The notes under the pieces: model-generated
Told to the model about the DNA's origin: nothing
The model's database searches: none
What the model saw: only the letters and a program-made list of their open reading frames with translations
Position numbers and translations under genes: made by a program
Source of the DNA: Candidatus Latescibacterota bacterium
GTDB lineage: Bacteria; Latescibacterota; MVCY01; DTYK01
DNA length: 12,819 nt
Assembly (NCBI GenBank): GCA_012961925.1
Contig: DTYK01000129.1
Location: 1-12,819, forward strand
Direction of reading: 5' to 3'
Shown here: piece after piece, positions 6,615-12,819 of the stretch
Layout: each line of letters opens with the position of its first letter
How positions within the stretch are numbered: the stretch's first letter is position 1

Positions 6615-7649
6615 CTAAACCTTCTTATCCGGATCGATACAGAGCTCAACGATCTGGTTTGATTTGTAAGATCGAACGGCTGCAAGGGCTATCTCCAGGG
6701 CTTCTATACCTTCCTTGCCCGATACCAGAGGAGTCGTGTTCTGTCTCACGCAAGAGATGAAGTGTCCAAGCTCCACTTTGAGGGGTTCCTCTCTCATTAC
6801 ATCTATCTCCTGCACATCGGGCGCCCCGAACTTCACTACAAAGTCCCCGAAGAAGTCGAAACCCCTCTCATAATTGCTTTCGTAAACCTTCAGCTTCTGC
6901 GTTATGTAGTTGAGCTCGGCATACCCCCTTGTCCCTGTCACGTTGAGCTCCCGAATCTTCACCGGTGTGATCCAGTTGGCCTGGACCAGGACATCCGTAC
7001 CATCATAGTCCAGGAATATGCTGGCGAAATCAGCCCTTTTACTGTTCAGCGCCTTGCCAGCCCTTGCATACACCTTGCCGGGCCTTTTACCCAGCAGGAA
7101 ATTGCAGACATCTATGTCATGCACGGCCAGATCGATGATGACGTTGGCATCTTTTACCTGTGGTGGAAACATCCCGACCCGTCTGGCAATAACCAGGGTT
7201 ACGCTGTTAAGCCTCCCCTGTTCAATAACCTCCTTTAACCTGAGCACAGCCGGGTTGAACCTCTCTATGTGCCCGACAGCAACGATCACTCCCTTCTTCC
7301 CGGCCTCCTCGACAATTGTACAGGCGTCCTCGAGGGAATCAGCTATCGGCTTTTCAATCAGGATCGACTTCCGGGTCTCGATGCAGGCCAGAGCAACACC
7401 CGTGTGAAGAGAAGTAGGCACGGCGATGGAGACGGCATCGATGTCATCCCTCTCGATCATCTTCCTGTAATCGTGGTAAAACCCGACACCATATCTGCTC
7501 GCTATCTGCTCTCCGACCTGGCTATTAAGATCGGAGACTGCCACCAGGTTAGCATCCTCCAGCTCCGAGTACACCCGCGCATGGTGGCGCCCCATATTTC
7601 CAATCCCTATGACTGCAACATTAACCGGACTGTGCTTCATCTTTCCCAT
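6615..7649 (-). CDS. Gfo/Idh/MocA family NAD(P)-dependent sugar oxidoreductase
   Basis: This is a cytoplasmic dehydrogenase of the Gfo/Idh/MocA superfamily, which oxidises a hydroxyl on a sugar or nucleotide sugar with NAD(P). The N-terminal Rossmann fold carries GIGNMG (15-20). The EKP motif (99-101) supplies the conserved catalytic-region Lys100, and 'VGHIERFNPAV' (125-135) follows. 'DLAVHDID' (173-180), with His177, lies where the family has its substrate-side Asp/His. The length of 344 residues is normal. The GHIERFNP stretch resembles relatives acting on UDP-GlcNAc-type substrates (GnnA-like 3-dehydrogenases), but that is an inference from memory of motifs and no partner aminotransferase is visible. 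The start is uncertain: ATG 7649 and ATG 7640 are both possible and neither has a good Shine-Dalgarno. The gene follows a 154-base gap that may hold a promoter, and context with WecB and sugar transferases suggests nucleotide-sugar synthesis for a surface polysaccharide. Confidence 0.9.
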   Translation of the reverse strand: MGKMKHSPVNVAVIGIGNMGRHHARVYSELEDANLVAVSDLNSQVGEQIASRYGVGFYHDYRKMIERDDIDAVSIAVPTSLHTGVALACIETRKSILIEKPIADSLEDACTIVEEAGKKGVIVAVGHIERFNPAVLRLKEVIEQGRLNSVTLVIARRVGMFPPQVKDANVIIDLAVHDIDVCNFLLGKRPGKVYARAGKALNSKRADFASIFLDYDGTDVLVQANWITPVKIRELNVTGTRGYAELNYITQKLKVYESNYERGFDFFGDFVVKFGAPDVQEIDVMREEPLKVELGHFISCVRQNTTPLVSGKEGIEALEIALAAVRSYKSNQIVELCIDPDKKV

Positions 7650-7803
7650 CGATCGTTTAAGACTACACCCAGCGACTGAGAGCTACTCAACTGTATGACC
7701 GTATCCAGGCTCGGCTGCCGACTTAGCCATTTGGCGTAGTATAGGATGGACTGCCCTTAAACCAGAGCCGTGGAACCGTCCGGCGAACGGAGCGACCACC
7801 CTT
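7650..7803 (-). promoter_or_regulatory. Intergenic region with hairpin and possible -10 element
   Basis: This is the longest non-coding gap in the window. Just after the upstream stop it has a GC-rich stem, CCGTTC-GCC-GGACGG on the minus strand (7776-7790). The stem is 6 bp with one G-U pair and no T tract after it. Further down is TATACT (7738-7743), five of six matches to a sigma70 -10 box, but without a convincing -35 at 16-18 bases. A 15-codon open frame (7683-7730) lies between it and the oxidoreductase gene but lacks a ribosome-binding site. The region could split the polysaccharide genes into two transcripts. This is a weak call. Confidence 0.25.
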
Positions 7804-8220
7804 CTACTCAGGCTTACGAAAACGCAGGCGATCAGGCTTTGCACCGACAGGCATCTGAAAGGTGAGCCTGCTGGTAAAATCCTCTCCTTTCTTCAGCGAA
7901 AAGCGCCTTCCCCTGTCAACGAAGAGCAATGACCCGGCAAGGGGCCGGTAGCTTTTCCCTTCAGAGTCGACCACAGTAAAACATTCGGGCACAACAGGAA
8001 AACGCAGCTCCTTCCTGCACGTCATCCTGAAATGGATCGTAACCAGTTTGTAACCGGTGTGCAGGCCGAGACTGTCACCTCCGGTCTCCACTACCCTGTC
8101 TACTGTGATGCTGACCGGTGCACGGAAGGTCAGATTGGATCTGAAAAATGCGATAACGCCCGCCACTATAGCTGTTATAATAATCGCCAGCTTCCAGAAA
8201 CTGCTCAAATCCCTTCTCAT
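7804..8220 (-). CDS. Small membrane-anchored protein, unknown function
   Basis: I do not recognise a named family. From ATG 8220 the product has 138 residues. A short basic N-terminus (MRRDLSSFWK) leads into one hydrophobic segment at about 10-26, followed by a soluble part of about 110 residues that would face the periplasm. That part alternates strands in a pattern like DUF4352-type immunoglobulin-like domains: 'VTIHFRMTCRKELRF', a Cys-containing turn, 'FTVVDSEGKSYRPL', then 'DFTSRLTFQMPVGAKPDRLRF'. Two Cys (about 68 and 80) could pair. A GTG at 8250 gives ten more residues and starts three bases after the sugar transferase stop. I prefer the ATG because AGG lies 10 bases upstream and the GTG version places extra polar residues before the anchor. 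It sits immediately after the initiating sugar transferase, which suggests a cell-envelope role without proving one. Confidence 0.7.
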   Translation of the reverse strand: MRRDLSSFWKLAIIITAIVAGVIAFFRSNLTFRAPVSITVDRVVETGGDSLGLHTGYKLVTIHFRMTCRKELRFPVVPECFTVVDSEGKSYRPLAGSLLFVDRGRRFSLKKGEDFTSRLTFQMPVGAKPDRLRFRKPE

Positions 8221-8253
8221 TCGAGTTAAACCTGAGCCGGAATGAAACACCTG

Positions 8254-9687
8254 CTATCTGGCTCCCTTCCCTCTGAGGATCACCCAGACGGTCCGCAGCA
8301 GAATCTTCATATCCATCCTGAGGGACATGTTCTCTATGTAACAGAGATCATACCGGAGCTTTTGCGTTTCATACTCCATCTTCTCATCCATACCGTCCAA
8401 GGTACCGTCATATCTATGTTTTGTCTGGGCCCAGCCGGTGAGGCCCGGAGAGACCCTGAGCCTGCGGCTGTAAAGAGGAATCTCCCTCTTAAATCTTTCG
8501 ACAAAGAACGGCCTCTCGGGCCTGGGTCCCACAAGGCTCATCTCCCCTCTCAGTACGTTCCAGAACTGAGGCACCTCATCTATCCTCAGCCTTCGAAGGA
8601 GCCTGCCAACACGGGTGACCCTGGGATCGTTCTTCCTCGCCCACACAGGACCGGTAGATCGTTCTGCATCGACCACCATCGACCGGAACTTATGAATGAT
8701 GAAACGCCTTCCATCCTTTCCTATCCTCTCCTGGTTGAAAAAGACAGGCCCCTTGGAATCCAACTTGATCAAGAGGGACACGAGCAGCCACAATGGTGCA
8801 AATCCAACAAGGACGATCACCGATACCACCACATCCATCAGGCGTTTCACCTTCCTCTCCCATGCCGGCATCAGCTCCGGCGAAAGCTCTATCAGAGGGA
8901 GACCATAGATCTGGTTTGTCCTTGCCTGCCCCGTGACGATATCATAGAGATCGGGCAGGATATAGAAACAGACCCCAGGGCTGCTGCAAGTGGACAGTAT
9001 ATCCAGGATCTGGTCATGGGCACTGGATGGAAGGGCGATGAGGACATCTTCGACCTCTTGATCACTCACGATACGCGGAAGCTCCTGAACCGCCCCGAAG
9101 ACCGGAGCACCGTTGAAAGTCGACCCTATCCCCTCTGCATCCTTACAGACGAATCCAACCACGTCGTAGCCAAGGGCTGGAAAACTGTTCACCTGTTCGA
9201 ACAGCTCTGCCCCTCTCTCCCCACATCCCACGATGACCGCCCGCCTTCTGCCAATGCCGCGGACCAGAAGATAGCGCTGGAAACTCCGGATTACAACCCT
9301 TCCGAGGGCAACCATAACTATCAACGAAGCCCAATAGCTGAAAAACACAATCCTGGTCCTGGGAAAGGGATTGGAGAAGTCAAAGGTGGAAAAGAACAGG
9401 ACCAATCCCCCAAAGGTGACCGCCTTACCGATGGCTATTGACTCATCAAGACGCGATTGAGCCTTCCAGGGGCGATAAAGCCCGAAGAAAAGAAACAGAA
9501 GCAGCCAGTAACAGAAGATCACCAGTGCTGGTCCAACGTACTCCCTTAAAGGAATGAACCTCCTTGCCCCACCGATGCCGCTCTCAAAGGCCAGCCAGTA
9601 GGCAATCAGAAAGGCAAGATTGACCGCCAGAAAATCGGAGCCCAGAAGAAGGACCTTCTCGATGAAGCTGGATGATCTGTGTCTCAT
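8254..9687 (-). CDS. Polyprenyl-phosphate sugar-1-phosphate transferase (WbaP/CpsE type)
   Basis: This enzyme starts polysaccharide synthesis by moving a sugar-1-phosphate from a nucleotide sugar to undecaprenyl phosphate at the inner membrane. Numbered from ATG 9687, it has four N-terminal membrane segments (about 9-35, 49-71, 88-102, 113-131). A Rossmann-like CoA-binding_3 domain follows, starting 'AVIVGCGERGAEL' (150-162). The C-terminal catalytic module has 'KRLMDVVVS', a membrane re-entrant segment at about 284-308, 'GPVFFNQERIG', 'HKFRSM', the catalytic Asp-Glu pair in 'RIDEVPQFWNVLRGEMSLVGPRPE' (Asp370, Glu371), and 'SPGLTGWAQ'. The length of 477 residues fits the WbaP/CpsE class rather than short PglC-like forms. 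AGGTGG lies six bases before ATG 9687 and decides it over the TTG at 9690. The sugar specificity cannot be read from sequence. It follows the GT4 gene by 40 bases and precedes the small membrane protein. Confidence 0.95.
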   Translation of the reverse strand: MRHRSSSFIEKVLLLGSDFLAVNLAFLIAYWLAFESGIGGARRFIPLREYVGPALVIFCYWLLLFLFFGLYRPWKAQSRLDESIAIGKAVTFGGLVLFFSTFDFSNPFPRTRIVFFSYWASLIVMVALGRVVIRSFQRYLLVRGIGRRRAVIVGCGERGAELFEQVNSFPALGYDVVGFVCKDAEGIGSTFNGAPVFGAVQELPRIVSDQEVEDVLIALPSSAHDQILDILSTCSSPGVCFYILPDLYDIVTGQARTNQIYGLPLIELSPELMPAWERKVKRLMDVVVSVIVLVGFAPLWLLVSLLIKLDSKGPVFFNQERIGKDGRRFIIHKFRSMVVDAERSTGPVWARKNDPRVTRVGRLLRRLRIDEVPQFWNVLRGEMSLVGPRPERPFFVERFKREIPLYSRRLRVSPGLTGWAQTKHRYDGTLDGMDEKMEYETQKLRYDLCYIENMSLRMDMKILLRTVWVILRGKGAR

Positions 9688-9693
9688 CAACCA

Positions 9694-9699
9694 CCACCT
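9694..9699 (-). promoter_or_regulatory. Ribosome-binding site of the sugar transferase gene
   Basis: AGGTGG on the minus strand, six bases before ATG 9687. It selects this ATG over the adjacent TTG at 9690. Confidence 0.75.
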
Positions 9700-9727
9700 G
9701 TAAATGTGGAGACGTAAGGATCACCGA

Positions 9728-10960
9728 TCAACAAACCGGCCTCTTGACCTCGTGCTCCAGAACCTCTTCATAGGCAAAGGCAAAGGTCTGCCTGTCGAAG
9801 TGTGTCTGGACAAATCTCCTGCCATTGTCGCCGAGCCTTTTACAGAAGTCTGGATTCCCGTATAATTTGAGGATGCCATCGGCGAGGAGACCTGGATCTT
9901 CGGCTCCAACCCACACACCCGCATCCGCCTTTTCAAGCAGAGCCCTGGATTCCCCGTTTGCGCTCAGGATTACCGGGCGCCCACAGGCCATGATCTCCAG
10001 CATCTTCGAGGGCAATGCGTAGAAGAAAAATTTGTCCTTACGTAGGGACACCAGACAGACGTCTGAATCGGCTATAAGAAGGGGTATCCTCTCCCTCGGC
10101 TGTCGTTCCATAAAGAATACGTTGTTCAGTCCCCTCTCCTGCTTCATCCTTACCAGCCTCCCCTTCTCCGCCCCCTCGCCTATGAAGACGAAGGCGATCC
10201 TCTCCTGCTTCAGGGTCTCAGCGGCCAGCAACACCTTATCAAGCGCATGCGCGAGACCATGGGTGCCTATGTAGGAGACTATAAACCAGTCCATCAGTCC
10301 ATATCGATGGCGGAGAATGCCCCCCTTGTTGTAAGGTCGAAACAGCTCCAGATCCACACCATTTGGTATCAGGCTGATCTTCTCCTCCTCAATCCCCCTC
10401 TTTACCAGGTCGGCCTTGATCCCGTCAACCGTTCCGACGATATGGGTGGCGTGCCTGTATAGAAAGAGCTCAACCTTCTCAAGCCACCTTATCAACCATG
10501 GATTTTTCAATGCCCCCAGGGCCACTATTGACTTCGGCCACAGGTCACGGACCTCAAAGATAAAAGGTCTTCCCTTCATCTTGCTGACGATATATCCGCT
10601 GACCGCTGTAAAGAACTGGGGCGATGTGGCCAGCACAACATCACATCTACCGGTCGAACAGGAGGCCACGACTGAAGAGGTGGCCATAAAGGAGAGATAG
10701 TTCAATATCCGTTTGAAAAACCCCTTGTTCGGAGCCAGATAAACGTAGACCCTTATCACATCAATCCCGTCTATCCTCTCCCTTTGTACGAACCGATTCC
10801 TGTAGCCCTCGTAAAGCACACCAGTAGGGTGATTTGGCGCCCCCGTGACCACGGTCACCCGATGCCCCCTGCGCACCCAGTACCGCGACAATTCATAGGC
10901 CCTGGCAGCAGGTGCTCCCATCTCAGGAGGAAAATACTGACTTATGAACAATATGTGCAT
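9728..10960 (-). CDS. Glycosyltransferase family 4 protein, WbuB-like
   Basis: This 410-residue protein is a GT-B fold retaining glycosyltransferase that would add a sugar to a lipid-linked glycan on the cytoplasmic side. The N-terminal acceptor domain begins 'HILFISQYFPPEMGAPAAR', typical of the WbuB-like branch of GT4, with 'TGAPNHPTG' (39-47) and 'EVRDLWPKSI' (136-145). The donor domain starts near 'LIPNGVD' (197-203). It includes 'GTHGLAHALD' (232-241) and 'FVFIGEG' (257-263). The nucleotide-sugar signature is 'LPSKMLEIMACGRPVI' (316-331), with Glu322. WbuB itself transfers an N-acetyl-L-fucosamine residue in O-antigen synthesis, but donor specificity is not predictable here. The length is normal. 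ATG 10960 fits the family N-terminus although no good Shine-Dalgarno precedes it. A 67-base gap separates it from the methyltransferase. Confidence 0.93.
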   Translation of the reverse strand: MHILFISQYFPPEMGAPAARAYELSRYWVRRGHRVTVVTGAPNHPTGVLYEGYRNRFVQRERIDGIDVIRVYVYLAPNKGFFKRILNYLSFMATSSVVASCSTGRCDVVLATSPQFFTAVSGYIVSKMKGRPFIFEVRDLWPKSIVALGALKNPWLIRWLEKVELFLYRHATHIVGTVDGIKADLVKRGIEEEKISLIPNGVDLELFRPYNKGGILRHRYGLMDWFIVSYIGTHGLAHALDKVLLAAETLKQERIAFVFIGEGAEKGRLVRMKQERGLNNVFFMERQPRERIPLLIADSDVCLVSLRKDKFFFYALPSKMLEIMACGRPVILSANGESRALLEKADAGVWVGAEDPGLLADGILKLYGNPDFCKRLGDNGRRFVQTHFDRQTFAFAYEEVLEHEVKRPVC

Positions 10961-11027
10961 AATAAATTGGGGACGGGTTCATATCTTTCTCTCGATCAAT
11001 TGCCCGTCTCGAAAACTTAAAGCACGG

Positions 11028-11816
11028 CTACAACATCTTCTTACGTATGACATATATTGATGTGGCTCCGAACCTCGAGACAAAGGGCAAGGCTTCAAGG
11101 GTCCTCTCCACGTTCAATGCCAGAGAAAACAGGCTATCGGGCATAAACTTAACCATGAATATGATGTGCTTCAGCTTTTCAAGGGTGAGACCTACGGAAC
11201 GGATCAAATCTATCATCTCCTTAGAGCTCACCATGGGGTGCTTATCCCCCCAGTCCGTGCCCGGTTCCATGAGCTGGCGGATACGACGCGATCTCCCCAG
11301 AATGCTCTTTGCCAGCTCTGCGGTACCCAGACGATTGGGCGTTGAGATCACGATCCTTCCATTGTCCCTCACGCACCTCTTCATCTCCAGGAGAACCAAT
11401 TGCCTCTCTTCCGCCGGGATATGCTCAAAGGTCTCTATTGAGATTATATGGTCAAAATAACCGTCAGGATAGTCCAGCCTCCTTGCGTCACCGCATCTGA
11501 GGTCCACTATAAACCCGTTAGCCCGGGCCAATGCCCTGCCGAAGGCGATCGCTTCCTCCTCAATATCAATCCCGAAGGCCTGGGCACCTCTGGAGTTCAC
11601 CAGCATCGACGCATATCCCCAGCCACAACCCACGTCCAGAACCCTGTCCCCCGGCTTGATCGGAAGCTGGGAGATCACCTCCAGCGGCCTCCTGCAGTAC
11701 TGTATGTATCTTCTCGCTGCGTTTCCACAGAACCAGTCCCTGTAAAGGTGCGGTTGAACGTGGACTGAGGCATACTCCTCAGGCACGGAAAGGCGTAGAT
11801 ACCCGATCTCTCTCAT
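11028..11816 (-). CDS. SAM-dependent class I methyltransferase
   Basis: The 262-residue protein has a class I Rossmann methyltransferase core. Motif I is 'VLDVGCGWG' (59-67). The acidic end of strand 2 is 'FGIDIEEEA' with Asp84, a 'CGDARRLDY' segment follows at 108-116, and motif IV/post region is 'FDHIISIETFEHIP' (121-134). Next come 'NGRIVISTPN' (152-161) and 'DKHPMVSSKEM' (191-201). These last features are common in Methyltransf_11 or UbiG-like proteins of polysaccharide loci. About 30 residues before the core (PHLYRDWFCGNAARRY) may help bind the acceptor. Its ATG overlaps the wecB stop as ATGA, and a GGGGGA lies about 10 bases upstream, so it is co-translated with the epimerase. A sugar or glycan methylation role is inferred from context; the substrate is unknown. 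Confidence 0.88.
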   Translation of the reverse strand: MREIGYLRLSVPEEYASVHVQPHLYRDWFCGNAARRYIQYCRRPLEVISQLPIKPGDRVLDVGCGWGYASMLVNSRGAQAFGIDIEEEAIAFGRALARANGFIVDLRCGDARRLDYPDGYFDHIISIETFEHIPAEERQLVLLEMKRCVRDNGRIVISTPNRLGTAELAKSILGRSRRIRQLMEPGTDWGDKHPMVSSKEMIDLIRSVGLTLEKLKHIIFMVKFMPDSLFSLALNVERTLEALPFVSRFGATSIYVIRKKML

Positions 11817-12819
11817 CGCATATCTTTCCCCCTGTGGGAGATGATGTCGATTATCCTTCCGCTTGCATCCCCGTCGCCATATAGATCGCTCTTCTGGCTA
11901 TATTTAGTGGTAAAGGGACCCTTCACAGCCTCCAGTATCCTATCTTCCTCTGCCCCGACCAGTACGTTCCACCCGGCCTCCACTGTCTCAGGCCACTCGG
12001 TTTCGGTGCGGAGCGTGATGCATGGGACCCCGAGCCAATAAGCCTCCTTCTGCATGCCACCGGAATCTGTGAGGATCTTGTCGGCATTCTTCTCCAGAAG
12101 TAACATATCGAGATAGCTCACCGGATCGATGACCATCACATCGCTCGACCCCTTCAGGAGATCGATAAGGCCGAACTCCTCAAGTCTTCTCCTGGTGCGG
12201 GGATGGAGAGGAAGGATAACGGTCCTGCCGGTCTGACCCAGAGCCTTGAGTATGCTCCCCAGGTTATCAGGTTCGTCCGTATTCTCCGCCCGATGTACTG
12301 TCGCCAGAAGATAACTTCGAGGCTTAAGTCCCAGTCTATCCAGGATATTTGATTTCGCCTCTGCAACCCTTATGCTGTGAAGCAGGGCATCGTACATGAC
12401 GTCACCGACGTTGTGGACTCCCTCGGTTATGCCTTCCCTTGCCAGGTTCTCCACGGCCGTGGGGGACGGACAGAACAGGTATGTAGAAAGCCGGTCGGTA
12501 ATCATGCGGTTTATCTCCTCGGGCATTATATTATTGAAGCTCCTCAGCCCGGCTTCGACGTGGGCAACAGGGATATGGAGCTTGACCGCAGCCAGAGTAC
12601 CTGCCAGGGTCGAGTTCGTGTCACCGTATACGATGACGATATCAGGTTCCTCTTTTACCAGGACCTCTTCCGTCCGCTTGAGCATCTCGCCGGTTTGCCA
12701 GCCGTGTGGCCCGGATCCAACACCCAGGTTGTAGTCGGGACTTTCAAGCTCCAGCACATCGAAGAACAGCTTCGACATCTCGTAATCATAATGCTGGCCT
12801 GTATGGACCAGGACAGCCA
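11813..12819 (-). CDS. wecB: UDP-N-acetylglucosamine 2-epimerase (WecB type), N-terminus cut by window edge
   Basis: This enzyme interconverts UDP-GlcNAc and UDP-ManNAc in the cytoplasm, feeding ManNAc-type sugars to surface polysaccharide. The frame runs through the right edge. Thirteen further codons precede the internal Met at 12778, reading 'AVLVHTGQHYDYE', a conserved stretch near the family N-terminus, so only about 25-40 residues are missing and 12778 is not the start. Numbered from that Met, the expected catalytic acids are present: Asp53 in 'YGDTNS', Glu75 in 'HVEAGLRS' and Glu87 in 'PEEINR'. His162 lies in 'TVHRAEN', and the UDP-binding loop 'TDSGGMQKEA' is at 237-246. Everything visible is intact. 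It shares an ATGA overlap with the methyltransferase gene. No WecC-type UDP-ManNAc dehydrogenase is in view, so whether ManNAc or ManNAcA is the end product cannot be told. Confidence 0.95.
   Translation of the reverse strand, partial: AVLVHTGQHYDYEMSKLFFDVLELESPDYNLGVGSGPHGWQTGEMLKRTEEVLVKEEPDIVIVYGDTNSTLAGTLAAVKLHIPVAHVEAGLRSFNNIMPEEINRMITDRLSTYLFCPSPTAVENLAREGITEGVHNVGDVMYDALLHSIRVAEAKSNILDRLGLKPRSYLLATVHRAENTDEPDNLGSILKALGQTGRTVILPLHPRTRRRLEEFGLIDLLKGSSDVMVIDPVSYLDMLLLEKNADKILTDSGGMQKEAYWLGVPCITLRTETEWPETVEAGWNVLVGAEEDRILEAVKGPFTTKYSQKSDLYGDGDASGRIIDIISHRGKDMR

Noticed and set aside
7683..7730. 15-codon open frame on the minus strand in the longest gap
   Set aside because: There is no Shine-Dalgarno, it is very short, and nothing in its residues stands out.
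8242..9441. 399-codon open frame on the plus strand
   Set aside because: It lies wholly antisense to the sugar transferase gene, whose catalytic motifs are all intact on the minus strand. Its translation is Pro/His/Asp-rich without any domain or signal, typical of a codon-bias shadow.
10972..11008. GACGGG/CCCGTC inverted repeat between the methyltransferase and GT4 genes
   Set aside because: The stem is only 6 bp with a 25-base loop and no T tract; this is likely by chance and not a convincing terminator.

Overview
The window is a gene-dense piece of bacterial DNA in which every gene I can support lies on the minus strand. It therefore reads from right (12819) to left (1). It holds 13 protein genes. 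Those at both edges are cut: the C-terminus of the leftmost gene and the N-terminus of the rightmost gene lie outside. I see no tRNA, rRNA, CRISPR array, transposase or phage gene, and no non-coding stretch longer than about 155 bases. Base composition is balanced. The combination of a polyprenyl-linked polysaccharide locus, a stand-alone ECF vitamin-type transporter and a large beta-rich putative lipoprotein suggests a Gram-negative-type bacterium. The lipoprotein style resembles proteins I associate with FCB-group and related candidate phyla, but this placement is a guess.

Right half (about 6615-12819) is surface-polysaccharide synthesis. In transcription order it contains: UDP-GlcNAc 2-epimerase (WecB type, 5' end missing); a SAM-dependent methyltransferase overlapping it by ATGA; a GT4 glycosyltransferase (WbuB-like); a polytopic polyprenyl-phosphate sugar-1-phosphate transferase (WbaP/CpsE type) that would start the glycan on the lipid carrier; a small membrane-anchored protein of unknown role; and a Gfo/Idh/MocA NAD(P)-dependent sugar oxidoreductase. 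A 154-base gap before the oxidoreductase (7650-7803) holds a GC-rich hairpin and a -10-like hexamer, so the oxidoreductase may have its own promoter.

Middle (about 3000-6600) is a complete group I-type energy-coupling factor (ECF) transporter. It comprises a substrate-binding S component of unrecognised specificity, one protein with two fused ABC ATPase domains (EcfA-EcfA'), and the transmembrane EcfT with both Arg-Gly coupling motifs. A 74-residue uncharacterised protein with a strong ribosome-binding site lies between the oxidoreductase and the S component.

Left part (1-2970): the ECF genes run without a break into a Mut7-C/PIN-like predicted RNase with a zinc ribbon, then a long NfeD membrane serine protease (ClpP-like domain, membrane domain, OB fold), and after a 65-base gap the truncated putative lipoprotein. 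The joints ecfAA'-ecfT (3-base gap), ecfT-RNase (ATGA overlap) and RNase-nfeD (11-base overlap) imply translational coupling of four proteins that have no obvious shared pathway. That coupling is the most interesting feature of the window. I did not find a clearly unprecedented system.
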